A stretch of 6,152 bases of DNA, taken from positions 1-6,152 of the forward strand of contig JAEULX010000186.1 in NCBI GenBank assembly GCA_016793685.1, written 5' to 3'. Position 1 is the stretch's first letter; each line of letters starts with the position of its first letter. The notes under the pieces are model-generated. The model saw only the letters and a program-made list of their open reading frames with translations, was not told where the DNA came from and did not search any database. The position numbers and the translations under genes are program-made. Shown here piece by piece: positions 1 to 6,152 of the stretch. Source of the DNA: Bradyrhizobiaceae bacterium (GTDB lineage Bacteria > Pseudomonadota > Alphaproteobacteria > Rhizobiales > Xanthobacteraceae).

Positions 1-1652
1 CCGTCGCCGCAGCAACGGGCGTGCTCGCCCTCGGCCTGACTGCCCCGGCTTTCCCGCAGGCGCATCAGCGAATGCAGCCGGCGAGCGAAGCGCAGCGGCC
101 GAGCGCGCCCGCGCCGGGCGCTGACCAGGGGCGTCGCTCTGAGGAAGCCAAACCCGCCGCGCCTGCGACCGAGGCGGATCATCACCGTCCTGCGGCGGAC
201 GCCGAGCAGCGGCCGGCAAGCCACGACCGCGGCGCGCAGGAGGCGGCCCGCAGGCTCCCGGCAGATTCGACCATCGACCACAGCCTCGCGCTGCCCGGAC
301 GCACGCTGCGCTTCAAGGCGACCGCCGGCTCCATTCCCTTGTTTGACGGAGAGAACGGCAAGCTCCAGGCCGAGATCGCCTACCTCGCGTTCGTGGCGGG
401 CGACCCCGCGGCCGGACGTCCGGTGACCTTCGTCTTCAACGGGGGACCCGGCGCTGCCTCGGCCTACCTCAATATCGGGGCGCTCGGTCCGTGGCGGCTG
501 CCTTTCGATCGCATCACGGCGTCGGGTCCCGCCGCACTCGTTCCCAATGCGGAAACCTGGCTCGATTTCACCGACCTCGTCTTCGTTGATCCGCCGGGGA
601 CCGGCTACAGCCGTCTTGCCGGCGGCGACGAGATGCGGCGGAGCTTTTGGTCGATCGACGGAGATGCGGACGCGCTCGCCGTATTCATCCGCAAGTGGAT
701 CGAGCAGAACGGACGCCAGCGCGCGCCGAAGTTCTTGGTCGGCGAGAGTTATGGCGGCATGCGCGCCCTGAAGGTCGAGCGGGCGCTCGAACAGCACCAG
801 GGTGTCGGGGTGCGCGGACTGGTGATGGTTTCGCCCGTCTTGGACTTTGCGAGCCTGGGACAGCGCCGGCATGTGCCGTTGTCCTTTGTCGCCAGCCTGC
901 CGTCGCTGGCGGCGACCGCGCGCGAGCTGAACGGTGGATTTGACCGCGCGGCGCTCAAGGCCGCCGAGGAGTACGCATCCGGCGAGTATCTCGCCGACCT
1001 GATGCGCGGGGAGCGCGACCAGGCGGCGGTCAAGCGCATGTCGGCCCGCGTGGCGGCGCTCACCGGGCTCGATCCGGCGCTGGTCGAACGGCTCGGCGGG
1101 CGCATCGACAGCGGAACTTTCCAACGGGAACTCTATCGCTCGCGCGGCCTCGTCGGCAGCGCCTACGATGCGACCGTCACGGCATTCGATCCCGATCCCT
1201 TCGCGGCGGATACGAATTTCATTGATCCGGTGCTAGACGCCTCGCGCGCGCCGCTGATGTCCGCCATGACCGGGCTTTACCAGGGCGTGCTGAACTGGCG
1301 GGTCGATCGGCCCTACCGTCTGCTCAACGGCGAGGTCAGTTCGCACTGGAACTGGGGGCGTGGCCGCAACTCGGTTCAGGTGGTGGAAGACCTGCGCACG
1401 GTGCTCGCGAGCGACTGGCGCACGCATGTGCTGATCGCGCACGGCGCAAGCGATCTCGTGACGCCCTATTACGCGAACAAGCTGATCCTCGACCAGCTTC
1501 CGGTCTACGGCTCGCCCGAGCGCGCGAAGCTGTCGGTCTATGGCGGCGGGCACATGTTCTATTCGCGCGACGCCTCGCGCCGCGAGTTGCGCTCCGACGC
1601 CGAAGCGCTCTACCGCGCGGCGCTCACCCAGGAACGTCCGGCGGGCGAATAG
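1..1652 (+). CDS. Peptidase S10 (serine carboxypeptidase-like) protein, 5' partial
   Basis: Serine carboxypeptidase of family S10 (alpha/beta-hydrolase fold), expected to cleave C-terminal residues from peptides outside the cytoplasm. Numbering from the GTG at base 21, the family motifs are all present in order: oxyanion motif NGGPG (140-144), FVDPPGTGYS (188-197), nucleophile motif GESYGG with Ser243, Asp478 in ASDLVTPY, and His511 in GGGHMFY. The catalytic triad therefore looks intact. Residues about 15-80 are a low-complexity stretch rich in Ala, Pro, Glu, Gln and Arg, probably a disordered linker. The frame stays open to base 3 and reads hydrophobic and Ala-rich (VAAATGVLALGLTAPAF), like the core of a signal peptide. 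The true start with its basic n-region is therefore probably left of the window, and GTG 21 is unlikely to be the start. The stop is TAG at 1650-1652. The gene converges on the feruloyl-CoA synthase gene and has no obvious functional tie to it. The family is certain; the substrate is unknown. Confidence 0.9.
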   Translation, partial: VAAATGVLALGLTAPAFPQAHQRMQPASEAQRPSAPAPGADQGRRSEEAKPAAPATEADHHRPAADAEQRPASHDRGAQEAARRLPADSTIDHSLALPGRTLRFKATAGSIPLFDGENGKLQAEIAYLAFVAGDPAAGRPVTFVFNGGPGAASAYLNIGALGPWRLPFDRITASGPAALVPNAETWLDFTDLVFVDPPGTGYSRLAGGDEMRRSFWSIDGDADALAVFIRKWIEQNGRQRAPKFLVGESYGGMRALKVERALEQHQGVGVRGLVMVSPVLDFASLGQRRHVPLSFVASLPSLAATARELNGGFDRAALKAAEEYASGEYLADLMRGERDQAAVKRMSARVAALTGLDPALVERLGGRIDSGTFQRELYRSRGLVGSAYDATVTAFDPDPFAADTNFIDPVLDASRAPLMSAMTGLYQGVLNWRVDRPYRLLNGEVSSHWNWGRGRNSVQVVEDLRTVLASDWRTHVLIAHGASDLVTPYYANKLILDQLPVYGSPERAKLSVYGGGHMFYSRDASRRELRSDAEALYRAALTQERPAGE

Positions 1653-1676
1653 CAGCGGACCGTCGGGTCGGGAGCG

Positions 1677-1697
1677 CGGGCGAGGCCCGCTCGCCCG
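1677..1697. terminator. GC-rich hairpin between convergent genes, candidate bidirectional terminator
   Basis: A perfect 8-bp inverted repeat, CGGGCGAG and CTCGCCCG, encloses a 5-base loop. It sits 24 bases after the peptidase stop and 34 bases beyond the ligase stop, within the 79-base spacer between two genes that face each other. A competing 6-bp stem (GCGGGC/GCCCGC, 1676-1681 with 1685-1690, 3-base loop) overlaps it. Neither strand has a T-run after the stem, so it is not a classical intrinsic terminator. It may instead block readthrough, protect 3' ends or assist Rho-dependent termination. The call rests on position and symmetry only. Confidence 0.4.
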
Positions 1698-1731
1698 GAA
1701 GCATGGAACGGCGCCCGACGACGCCGATTGT

Positions 1732-3609
1732 TCAGATCACCATGACCTCGGGGCCGGGCGTCGCCTGATAAAGCTGCTCGACGTCGGCGCTGCGGCATTC
1801 GAGGGCGCGGCGTTGGTTGATATAGCCCTTGTCGGTGATTTCGTTCCGATCGATCGAAGGCGCGTCAGCGACCAGCATCAGACGGCGGATGCGCGTGCTC
1901 GAGGTCCCGTGCTCGCTGTTCCAGCGCGCGAGCGCCGAAGCGACATGCGTGCGAATGGCGGGATGGCGGGCAAGTTCGGCCGGCGCAGCGGGCGCCTCGG
2001 TGCCAAGCAGCGCCTGACAGCCGCCGACGTTCAGCCACGCGAGCGCGCCGACATATTCGCGGTCGGCGCCGGTGATGACGGCGTCCTGGAGCACCGGCGA
2101 GCAGGCGCCGATGACGCCGACGCGCAGCATTCCGACATGCACCCAGACGCCTGTGGTCAGCTTGAATTCCTCGGCCAGACGGCCGTCGAACACGATTCCC
2201 TTGGACGCGTCGAGCGGATCGGCGAACCGCACGGCGTCGCCCGGCCGGTAGAAGCCGTCCTCGTCGAACGCCTGCGCGGTGAGATCCGGGCGCTTCCAGT
2301 AGCCCGGCATCACATTGGAGCCGCGCACCCGCACCTCGATCTTGGCTTCGGTCGGCACCAGCTTGAGCTCGACGCCGGGCACCGGTACGCCGATCACGCC
2401 GGCGCGGTCGATCAGGAAATGGCACGAGGTCGCAAGCGGGGCGGTCTCGGTGCCGCCCCATGAGGCGGTAAGGGGGATGCGTTCGCCGGTGATGCGCACC
2501 GCGAGCGTTTCCAGGCGCTCCCACAGATCCTGCGGCAGGGCGGCCGCGGCATAGAAGATCAGCCGCAGCCTGGCGAAGAACGAGCGCGCCAGGGCTTCGT
2601 CCCTTTCCAGATACGGCAGCAGCGCCGCATAGCCGGCCGGCACGTTGAAATAGACGGTCGGCGAGACTTCGGAGAGGTTGCGCACGGTTTCGCCGACCAG
2701 CGCCGGCACCGGCTTGCCCGCATCGATGTAGAGCGAGCCGGCATTGCGCAGCACCATGTTGAAGTTGTGATTGCCGCCGAAGGTGTGATTCCACGGCAGC
2801 CAGTCGACCAGCACCAGCGGCTGCTCCTGCAGGAACGGCCAGACCTGCACGATCGCCTGCTGGTTCGCGGTGAGCATGCGGTGGGTGTTGATCACGCCCT
2901 TGGGCATGCCGGTCGAGCCCGAGGTGAACAGAATTTTCGCGATCGAATCCGGTCCGATTCCAGCGGCCGCGGCGTCGAGCGCGGGACCGGGGGAGGTACT
3001 GGTCAGCGCGGTGAACGGGGTGACGTTCTCAATGCCGGCGCCATTGGCGGTCGCGACCACCTCGGTGCCGCTAAGATCGAGCGCGGCCAGCGCCCGCGCG
3101 AACAGCGCGGTGTCCGACACATAGACCAGACCGGGCGACAGGATGTCGAAGATGTATTTGAGGTTCTGGTGGTCCTGGCTCTGCAGTGAATAGGCCGCGG
3201 AGATGGGAGCAACCGGCACGCCGGCGGTTATGGCGCCGAGCGCCAGCAAGGCATGGTCGATCGCGTTGCCGGACAGGATCATCACGGGACGTTCGGCGGA
3301 GAGGCCGCGCTCGATCAGCGCGGCCGCGATCGCATCGACTTCCCGGCGCGCCTCTTCGTAGGTGATCGTGCGCCAGCGTTCGCCCCAGCGTTCGGCGAGG
3401 AAGATGCGCGCCGGCGCGGTTTCGACCGCGGCACGGAATACACGCACCAACGAGGGCTCATGCGGGGCGAGCGAATCTCGCGTGCTCAGCAGGATGCTTC
3501 CGTCCGGAGCGTCGGTGCGAACCAGGTCGACCGGCGCAAAGTCGATTGCACGGATCGGGATGTCTGTCGGCGCAACATCGGCCGGCGCGAACTGCGCTTG
3601 GCTGGGCAT
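1732..3609 (-). CDS. fcs: Feruloyl-CoA synthase family AMP-forming acyl-CoA ligase
   Basis: ATP-dependent CoA ligase of the ANL (adenylate-forming) superfamily, 625 residues, about the usual length for feruloyl-CoA synthases. It would convert ferulate or a related hydroxycinnamate to its CoA thioester through an acyl-adenylate, in the cytoplasm. Visible motifs are the P-loop TSGSTGMPKG (229-238), WLPWNHTFGGNHN (270-282), the adenine-binding motif WGGTETAP (384-391), YRPGD with the ribose-binding Asp458, the hinge FDGRLAEEFKLTTGVWV (474-490), and Lys593 in ITDKGYINQR, the likely catalytic lysine of the C-terminal domain. The DGRLAEEFKL and TDKG.INQR signatures resemble the feruloyl-CoA synthase subgroup rather than fatty acyl-CoA ligases. 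The start is well set: an in-frame TGA lies three codons upstream (3616-3618), and GGGAG lies 9 bases before the ATG. It is downstream of the thiolase gene on the same strand across a 244-base gap, so it may be cotranscribed or have its own promoter. The family call is strong; ferulate as the actual substrate is inferred. Confidence 0.88.
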   Translation of the reverse strand: MPSQAQFAPADVAPTDIPIRAIDFAPVDLVRTDAPDGSILLSTRDSLAPHEPSLVRVFRAAVETAPARIFLAERWGERWRTITYEEARREVDAIAAALIERGLSAERPVMILSGNAIDHALLALGAITAGVPVAPISAAYSLQSQDHQNLKYIFDILSPGLVYVSDTALFARALAALDLSGTEVVATANGAGIENVTPFTALTSTSPGPALDAAAAGIGPDSIAKILFTSGSTGMPKGVINTHRMLTANQQAIVQVWPFLQEQPLVLVDWLPWNHTFGGNHNFNMVLRNAGSLYIDAGKPVPALVGETVRNLSEVSPTVYFNVPAGYAALLPYLERDEALARSFFARLRLIFYAAAALPQDLWERLETLAVRITGERIPLTASWGGTETAPLATSCHFLIDRAGVIGVPVPGVELKLVPTEAKIEVRVRGSNVMPGYWKRPDLTAQAFDEDGFYRPGDAVRFADPLDASKGIVFDGRLAEEFKLTTGVWVHVGMLRVGVIGACSPVLQDAVITGADREYVGALAWLNVGGCQALLGTEAPAAPAELARHPAIRTHVASALARWNSEHGTSSTRIRRLMLVADAPSIDRNEITDKGYINQRRALECRSADVEQLYQATPGPEVMVI

Positions 3610-3618
3610 GATCTTTCA

Positions 3619-3623
3619 CTCCC
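3619..3623 (-). promoter_or_regulatory. Ribosome binding site of the feruloyl-CoA synthase gene
   Basis: On the minus strand GGGAG precedes the ATG at 3609 by 9 bases. An in-frame TGA (3616-3618) lies between them, so no upstream start in this frame can give the ligase. This fixes the start. Confidence 0.6.
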
Positions 3624-3682
3624 GGGGGCATCCTCGTTTCCTGTCCGTTACTTTTGTTCTCGTATTCCGGGTTGTTGTCGCT

Positions 3683-3715
3683 CGCGGCCCGCCGTTTTGT
3701 GGCGGTCGGCCCGCG
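3683..3715 (-). repeat. Imperfect inverted repeat upstream of the ligase gene
   Basis: An inner perfect 5-bp stem CCGCC/GGCGG (3689-3693 with 3701-3705) has a 7-base loop. It is flanked by a second 5-bp arm pair CGCGG/CCGCG (3683-3687 with 3711-3715), separated by small unpaired stretches. It lies about 75 bases before the ligase start. It could be a leader hairpin or an operator half-site pair, but short GC-rich stems also arise by chance in this base composition. Confidence 0.3.
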
Positions 3716-3776
3716 AAGCCAACCTTCTTGCCGTAAAGATAGCCGAAGCGGGCCGCACACGCATCGGTGATGAAAT

Positions 3777-3797
3777 GCGCCGATTTCGCCTCGGCGC
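3777..3797 (-). terminator. Hairpin downstream of the thiolase gene, possible terminator or processing site
   Basis: A perfect 7-bp stem GCGCCGA/TCGGCGC has a 7-base loop. It starts 56 bases past the thiolase stop in the direction of transcription. On the minus strand it is followed by ATTTCATC, only a weak T-rich tail. It may partly terminate the dehydrogenase-thiolase transcript or stabilise its 3' end ahead of the ligase gene. The lack of a real T-run keeps this tentative. Confidence 0.35.
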
Positions 3798-3805
3798 GTC
3801 GTGCC

Positions 3806-3817
3806 CGATGCGCATCG
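3806..3817. repeat. 12-bp perfect palindrome CGATGCGCATCG
   Basis: CGATGCGCATCG equals its own reverse complement. It lies 36 bases past the thiolase stop and about 200 bases upstream of the ligase start. Symmetric sites like this can bind dimeric regulators, but the distance from the ligase start and the lack of a visible promoter beside it leave its role open. It could also be chance. Confidence 0.3.
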
Positions 3818-3853
3818 CCGTTCTTCGCCGGTGCGGCCGCCCGTCGGCGCCGC

Positions 3854-5062
3854 TTACGCTCCTTTCGCGTCGCTGACCCGAAGGACCAGCGCCATGGCCG
3901 AATCGCCTGCGGCGCAGCCGCCGAACAGGCCGACCCCGCCGCCGCGCAACGCCAGTTCCTCGATGAGCTCGATCACGCTGCGCAGGCCGGTCGGTCCTTG
4001 CGGATGTCCCCAGACGAGCGAGCAGCCGTAATTGTTCATGCGGTCGAGCGGAAAGCCCGTCTCCTTGGCGAAGGCGATGTCGTTGACCGCGAACGGATTG
4101 TGCGACTTCACCGCATCGACGTCGCCGATCGTAAGGCCCGCCGCGTCGAGCGCGGCGCGGCAGGCGGGCGCGACCGCCATCGGCATGTGGCCCTTCTCGG
4201 TGCGCGCCATGCCGAAGCCGAGCAGTTCGACCTCGATGGCGGGATTGGCCGCGGTGGCGCGGGCGCGCTCGCGCGTCGTCACGATGACCCCGGCGTTGCC
4301 GTCGGCCGGATGGGTCTGGGCCGCGAACGTGACGGTTCCGCCCGGCTTGACTGGCTTGAGCTTGGCGAGCTTGTCGGCCGACGTCGAAAACACGCCTTCA
4401 TCCGCCGACAGCACGCCGACCTGTTTGCGGAAGCCGCCGTCGGTGATCGGGACGTCCACCATGTAACGGCGTTGGAAGGCGCGGTCGTCGGCGATAGCGT
4501 CCGCGTATTGCTGGTAGCGCCGCAGCACCACCTCGTGCTGCTGCTCGGTGCTGATCTGGTAGCGCCGCGCCACGTTCTCGGCCGTGTCCACCATCGCGTT
4601 ACGGGCGAACGGGTCCTCGGCGAAATTGTCGAGCGTCCAGGATTCGCTGACGCCCTGGCCGCCGGGCGCCGCCGGATCGGGATAGTAGACGACGGGGCCG
4701 TTCGACATGCGGTCCGCAGTGATCACGAGCGCGCAGTCGGCGCCGCCGCTCTTCACTTCGAGGGCGGCCATCTGCAGGACGCGGGCGCTGGTGGCGCAGG
4801 CCTGTTGCACGGTCGGGCCGGTCACGTTTTCCAGCCCCATCATGCCGGTGACCCACGGCAATCCATAGAAGCTGCTCTTCTGCGGATTGGTGACGCCGAG
4901 GATGGCGAGGTCGATCGCCTCCTGCGGGAATTTCTTTGCGTCGAGCACGCTCTTGCCGGTGCGCGCCACGAGCTTGAGGCTGTGCAGATTGGCGAGCGCG
5001 CCCTGCCACTTGGCGAACGGGGTCGACCAGTAAACGCCGTACGGAATAAAGGCTCCAGTCAT
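3854..5062 (-). CDS. Thiolase-superfamily protein (acetyl-CoA acetyltransferase-like)
   Basis: Thiolase-fold enzyme of 402 residues, the normal length, expected to cleave a 3-ketoacyl-CoA with CoA to acetyl-CoA and a shortened acyl-CoA. Cys89 in QQACATSARVLQMAA matches the nucleophile position of bacterial thiolases, and GHPQGPTG with His353 matches the GHPxGxSG motif. The usual NEAF is replaced by HNPF (321-324). The C-terminal cysteine loop reads LFGGCAAGDSAM, with Cys383 slightly displaced from the usual place. It is therefore a divergent branch, closer in this respect to thiolases with His in that position (SCP2-like or trifunctional-enzyme-like). The ATG at 5062 is chosen because AGGGGG lies 7 bases upstream and the family-like sequence begins there. 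The frame is open for another 215 codons upstream, but that is Arg/Ala-rich shadow of the dehydrogenase gene. The start is 14 bases after the dehydrogenase stop, so the two are almost certainly cotranscribed and translationally linked. In context it probably acts on an aryl-3-ketopropionyl-CoA; that substrate is inferred. Confidence 0.88.
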   Translation of the reverse strand: MTGAFIPYGVYWSTPFAKWQGALANLHSLKLVARTGKSVLDAKKFPQEAIDLAILGVTNPQKSSFYGLPWVTGMMGLENVTGPTVQQACATSARVLQMAALEVKSGGADCALVITADRMSNGPVVYYPDPAAPGGQGVSESWTLDNFAEDPFARNAMVDTAENVARRYQISTEQQHEVVLRRYQQYADAIADDRAFQRRYMVDVPITDGGFRKQVGVLSADEGVFSTSADKLAKLKPVKPGGTVTFAAQTHPADGNAGVIVTTRERARATAANPAIEVELLGFGMARTEKGHMPMAVAPACRAALDAAGLTIGDVDAVKSHNPFAVNDIAFAKETGFPLDRMNNYGCSLVWGHPQGPTGLRSVIELIEELALRGGGVGLFGGCAAGDSAMALVLRVSDAKGA

Positions 5063-5069
5063 CGTCTCG

Positions 5070-5075
5070 CCCCCT
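5070..5075 (-). promoter_or_regulatory. Ribosome binding site of the thiolase gene
   Basis: AGGGGG on the minus strand lies 7 bases before the ATG at 5062 and immediately after the dehydrogenase TAA (5077-5079). It decides the thiolase start against the longer open frame that continues upstream. Confidence 0.65.
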
Positions 5076-5076
5076 G

Positions 5077-6152
5077 TTATTGCCGCCCGGCATCCCACTG
5101 CGCAAAGGTAGAGCCGTCCGCGGCGAGCTTCGCGAGCAGCGGCGCGGGCGTCCAATATTGCGGATCGAGCGTGCGCTTGAACTCGAGAAGGCGGTCGTGG
5201 ATGACTTTCAGGCCGATCGTATCGGCGTAGAACATCGGGCCGCCGCGGTAGCGCGGGAAGCCGTAACCCGAGGCGTAAACGACGTCGATGTCGCCCGCCC
5301 GCAGCGCGACGCCTTCCTCGAGCAAAAGCGCGCCCTCGTTGATCATGGAGAAGAAGCAGCGCTCCTGGATCTCGCGCCGGTCGGGATTGCGGCGCGCGAC
5401 GCCGAGCCGCTTGCCTTCCTCCCAGAACATTTCCGCGGCCTCCGCGTCGGGCGTGCGCTTGTGACCGGGATTGTCGTAGCGGTAATAGCCGCGCCCGGTC
5501 TTCTGGCCAAGCCAGCCCTTCTCGACCAGCATGTCCGAACAGCGGTAGTAGCCCGGATCCTTGGGCAGGAGATGCCTGCGCTCGCGGCGCGTCGAGGGGC
5601 CGACCTCGACGCCGGCAAGGTCGAACACCGCGAGAATGCCCATCGCCATGCCGAAGTCCTGGAGCGCGCCGTCGACCTGCTCGGGAGTAGCCCCTTCGAG
5701 CAGGCAATGTTCGGCCTCGCGCGCATACGGGTCCATCATGCGGTTGCCGATGAAGCCGTAGCTGTTCTTGGCGACCACGCCGACCTTGCGGATGTTCTTC
5801 GCGACATCGAGCGCCGTCGCGAGCACGTCGGGCGCGGTCTTGTCGGTCTGCACGATTTCGAGCAGCGGCATGACATGCGCCGGACTGAAGAAGTGCAGTC
5901 CGACCACGTCCTGCGGCCGCGAGGTGACAGCGCCGATCTCGCCGATATCGAGCGTCGAGGTGTTGGTGCCGAGAATTGCGCCGGGCCGCGCGACCTTGTC
6001 GAGGGTGCGGAAGATGTCTTTCTTCAGCGCCATGTTCTCGAACACCGCCTCGATGATGAGGTCGGCCTCGCCGAGCTTGGCCGCGTCGAGGGTCGGCGTG
6101 ATCAGGCCCATGCGCTGGTCGGCCTGCTCCGGCTTGAGGCTGCCGCGGCTGA
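5077..6152 (-). CDS. 3-hydroxyacyl-CoA dehydrogenase (FadB/FadJ type), 5' partial
   Basis: C-terminal 357 residues of an NAD-dependent 3-hydroxyacyl-CoA dehydrogenase, which oxidises 3-hydroxyacyl-CoA to 3-ketoacyl-CoA in beta-oxidation. The frame is open to the right edge (SRGSLKPEQADQR before the ATG at 6111), so that ATG is internal. Numbering from it, the end of the NAD-binding domain shows LIIEAVFENMALKKDIF (18-34) and NTSTL (50-54). Catalytic His73 lies in GLHFFSPAH, Glu85 in LLEIV, and the conserved GNR at 122-124. Two C-terminal dehydrogenase domains follow: about 115-210, ending QKTGRGYYRYD, and about 245-335, containing RYRGGPMFYADTIG. Two such domains in tandem are typical of FadB/FadJ-like bifunctional proteins of about 700 residues, whose N-terminal half is an enoyl-CoA hydratase. 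That half, and the GxGxxG nucleotide loop, would lie outside this window. It is the first visible gene of the minus-strand set and is closely followed by the thiolase gene. The dehydrogenase call is firm; the missing hydratase domain is inferred. Confidence 0.9.
   Translation of the reverse strand, partial: SRGSLKPEQADQRMGLITPTLDAAKLGEADLIIEAVFENMALKKDIFRTLDKVARPGAILGTNTSTLDIGEIGAVTSRPQDVVGLHFFSPAHVMPLLEIVQTDKTAPDVLATALDVAKNIRKVGVVAKNSYGFIGNRMMDPYAREAEHCLLEGATPEQVDGALQDFGMAMGILAVFDLAGVEVGPSTRRERRHLLPKDPGYYRCSDMLVEKGWLGQKTGRGYYRYDNPGHKRTPDAEAAEMFWEEGKRLGVARRNPDRREIQERCFFSMINEGALLLEEGVALRAGDIDVVYASGYGFPRYRGGPMFYADTIGLKVIHDRLLEFKRTLDPQYWTPAPLLAKLAADGSTFAQWDAGRQ

Larger units (their letters stand above)
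3610..3853 (-). other. 244-base non-coding gap between thiolase and ligase genes
   Basis: This gap separates two same-strand genes of one apparent pathway, whereas the dehydrogenase and thiolase genes lie only 14 bases apart. I see no convincing gene in it: the frames that cross it are Arg-rich, lack family motifs, and run on into the antisense or out-of-frame side of the ligase gene. It holds three inverted repeats (3777-3797, 3806-3817 and 3683-3715). The part nearest the ligase (about 3635-3680) is less GC-rich than the surroundings, which would suit a promoter. I could not find a convincing -35/-10 pair there. Confidence 0.6.

Noticed and set aside
1540..2463. 307-codon open frame on the plus strand running from the peptidase end into the ligase region
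   Set aside because: It is out of frame with the peptidase at its start and antisense to the ligase for the rest, has low-complexity composition and no recognisable domain.
1865..2794. 309-codon open frame on the minus strand inside the ligase gene
   Set aside because: It is an alternate-frame shadow of the ligase, strongly Arg-rich, with no motifs.
3730..3745. TATCTT on the minus strand as a possible -10 box for the ligase gene
   Set aside because: No acceptable -35 element lies at the right spacing, and the site is over 100 bases from the ligase start.
3253..3876. 207-codon open frame on the plus strand across the gap, considered as a possible gene in the intergenic region
   Set aside because: Its first half is antisense to the ligase N-terminus, no ribosome binding site stands out, and the portion within the gap has no protein-like pattern.
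3767..5230. Long open frame of 487 codons on the plus strand
   Set aside because: It is antisense to the thiolase and the end of the dehydrogenase gene. The translation is rich in Arg, Ala, His and Gly without family motifs, as expected for the antisense of GC-rich coding DNA.
5063..5707. 215-codon upstream extension of the thiolase frame
   Set aside because: It overlaps the dehydrogenase gene in another frame, is Arg/Pro/Ala-rich, and a good ribosome binding site precedes the ATG at 5062 where thiolase-like sequence begins.

Overview
This is a GC-rich window with dense coding on both strands. Codons mostly end in G or C, and protein-like frames also stay open antisense to the genes. The gene content suggests an alphaproteobacterium of the Bradyrhizobium/Rhodopseudomonas/Xanthobacteraceae kind. 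That placement is inferred from composition and from recognising the protein families; no marker gene is present to confirm it.

Layout. The plus strand carries one gene, a secreted-type serine carboxypeptidase-like protein (peptidase family S10), whose 5' end lies left of the window and which stops at 1652. The rest is a minus-strand gene set read from right to left. It consists of the C-terminal part of a 3-hydroxyacyl-CoA dehydrogenase (FadB/FadJ type, running off the right edge), a thiolase-superfamily enzyme 14 bases downstream of it, a 244-base non-coding gap with several inverted repeats, and a feruloyl-CoA synthase-type AMP-forming ligase. The ligase and the peptidase converge on a 79-base spacer that holds a strong GC-rich hairpin.

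How the genes fit together. The ligase would activate an aromatic propenoic acid (ferulate or a relative) to its CoA thioester. The FadB/FadJ-like protein, probably bifunctional with a hydratase domain outside the window, would hydrate and oxidise the side chain. The thiolase would then release acetyl-CoA and an aromatic acyl-CoA. That makes a CoA-dependent beta-oxidative route for hydroxycinnamate-like substrates. The substrate is inferred from the ligase family; another aryl or alkyl acid is possible. The peptidase has no evident link to this pathway.

I see no mobile element, tRNA, rRNA, CRISPR array or clearly new system. The points most worth a second look are the unusual active-site motifs of the thiolase and the structured gap between the thiolase and the ligase.
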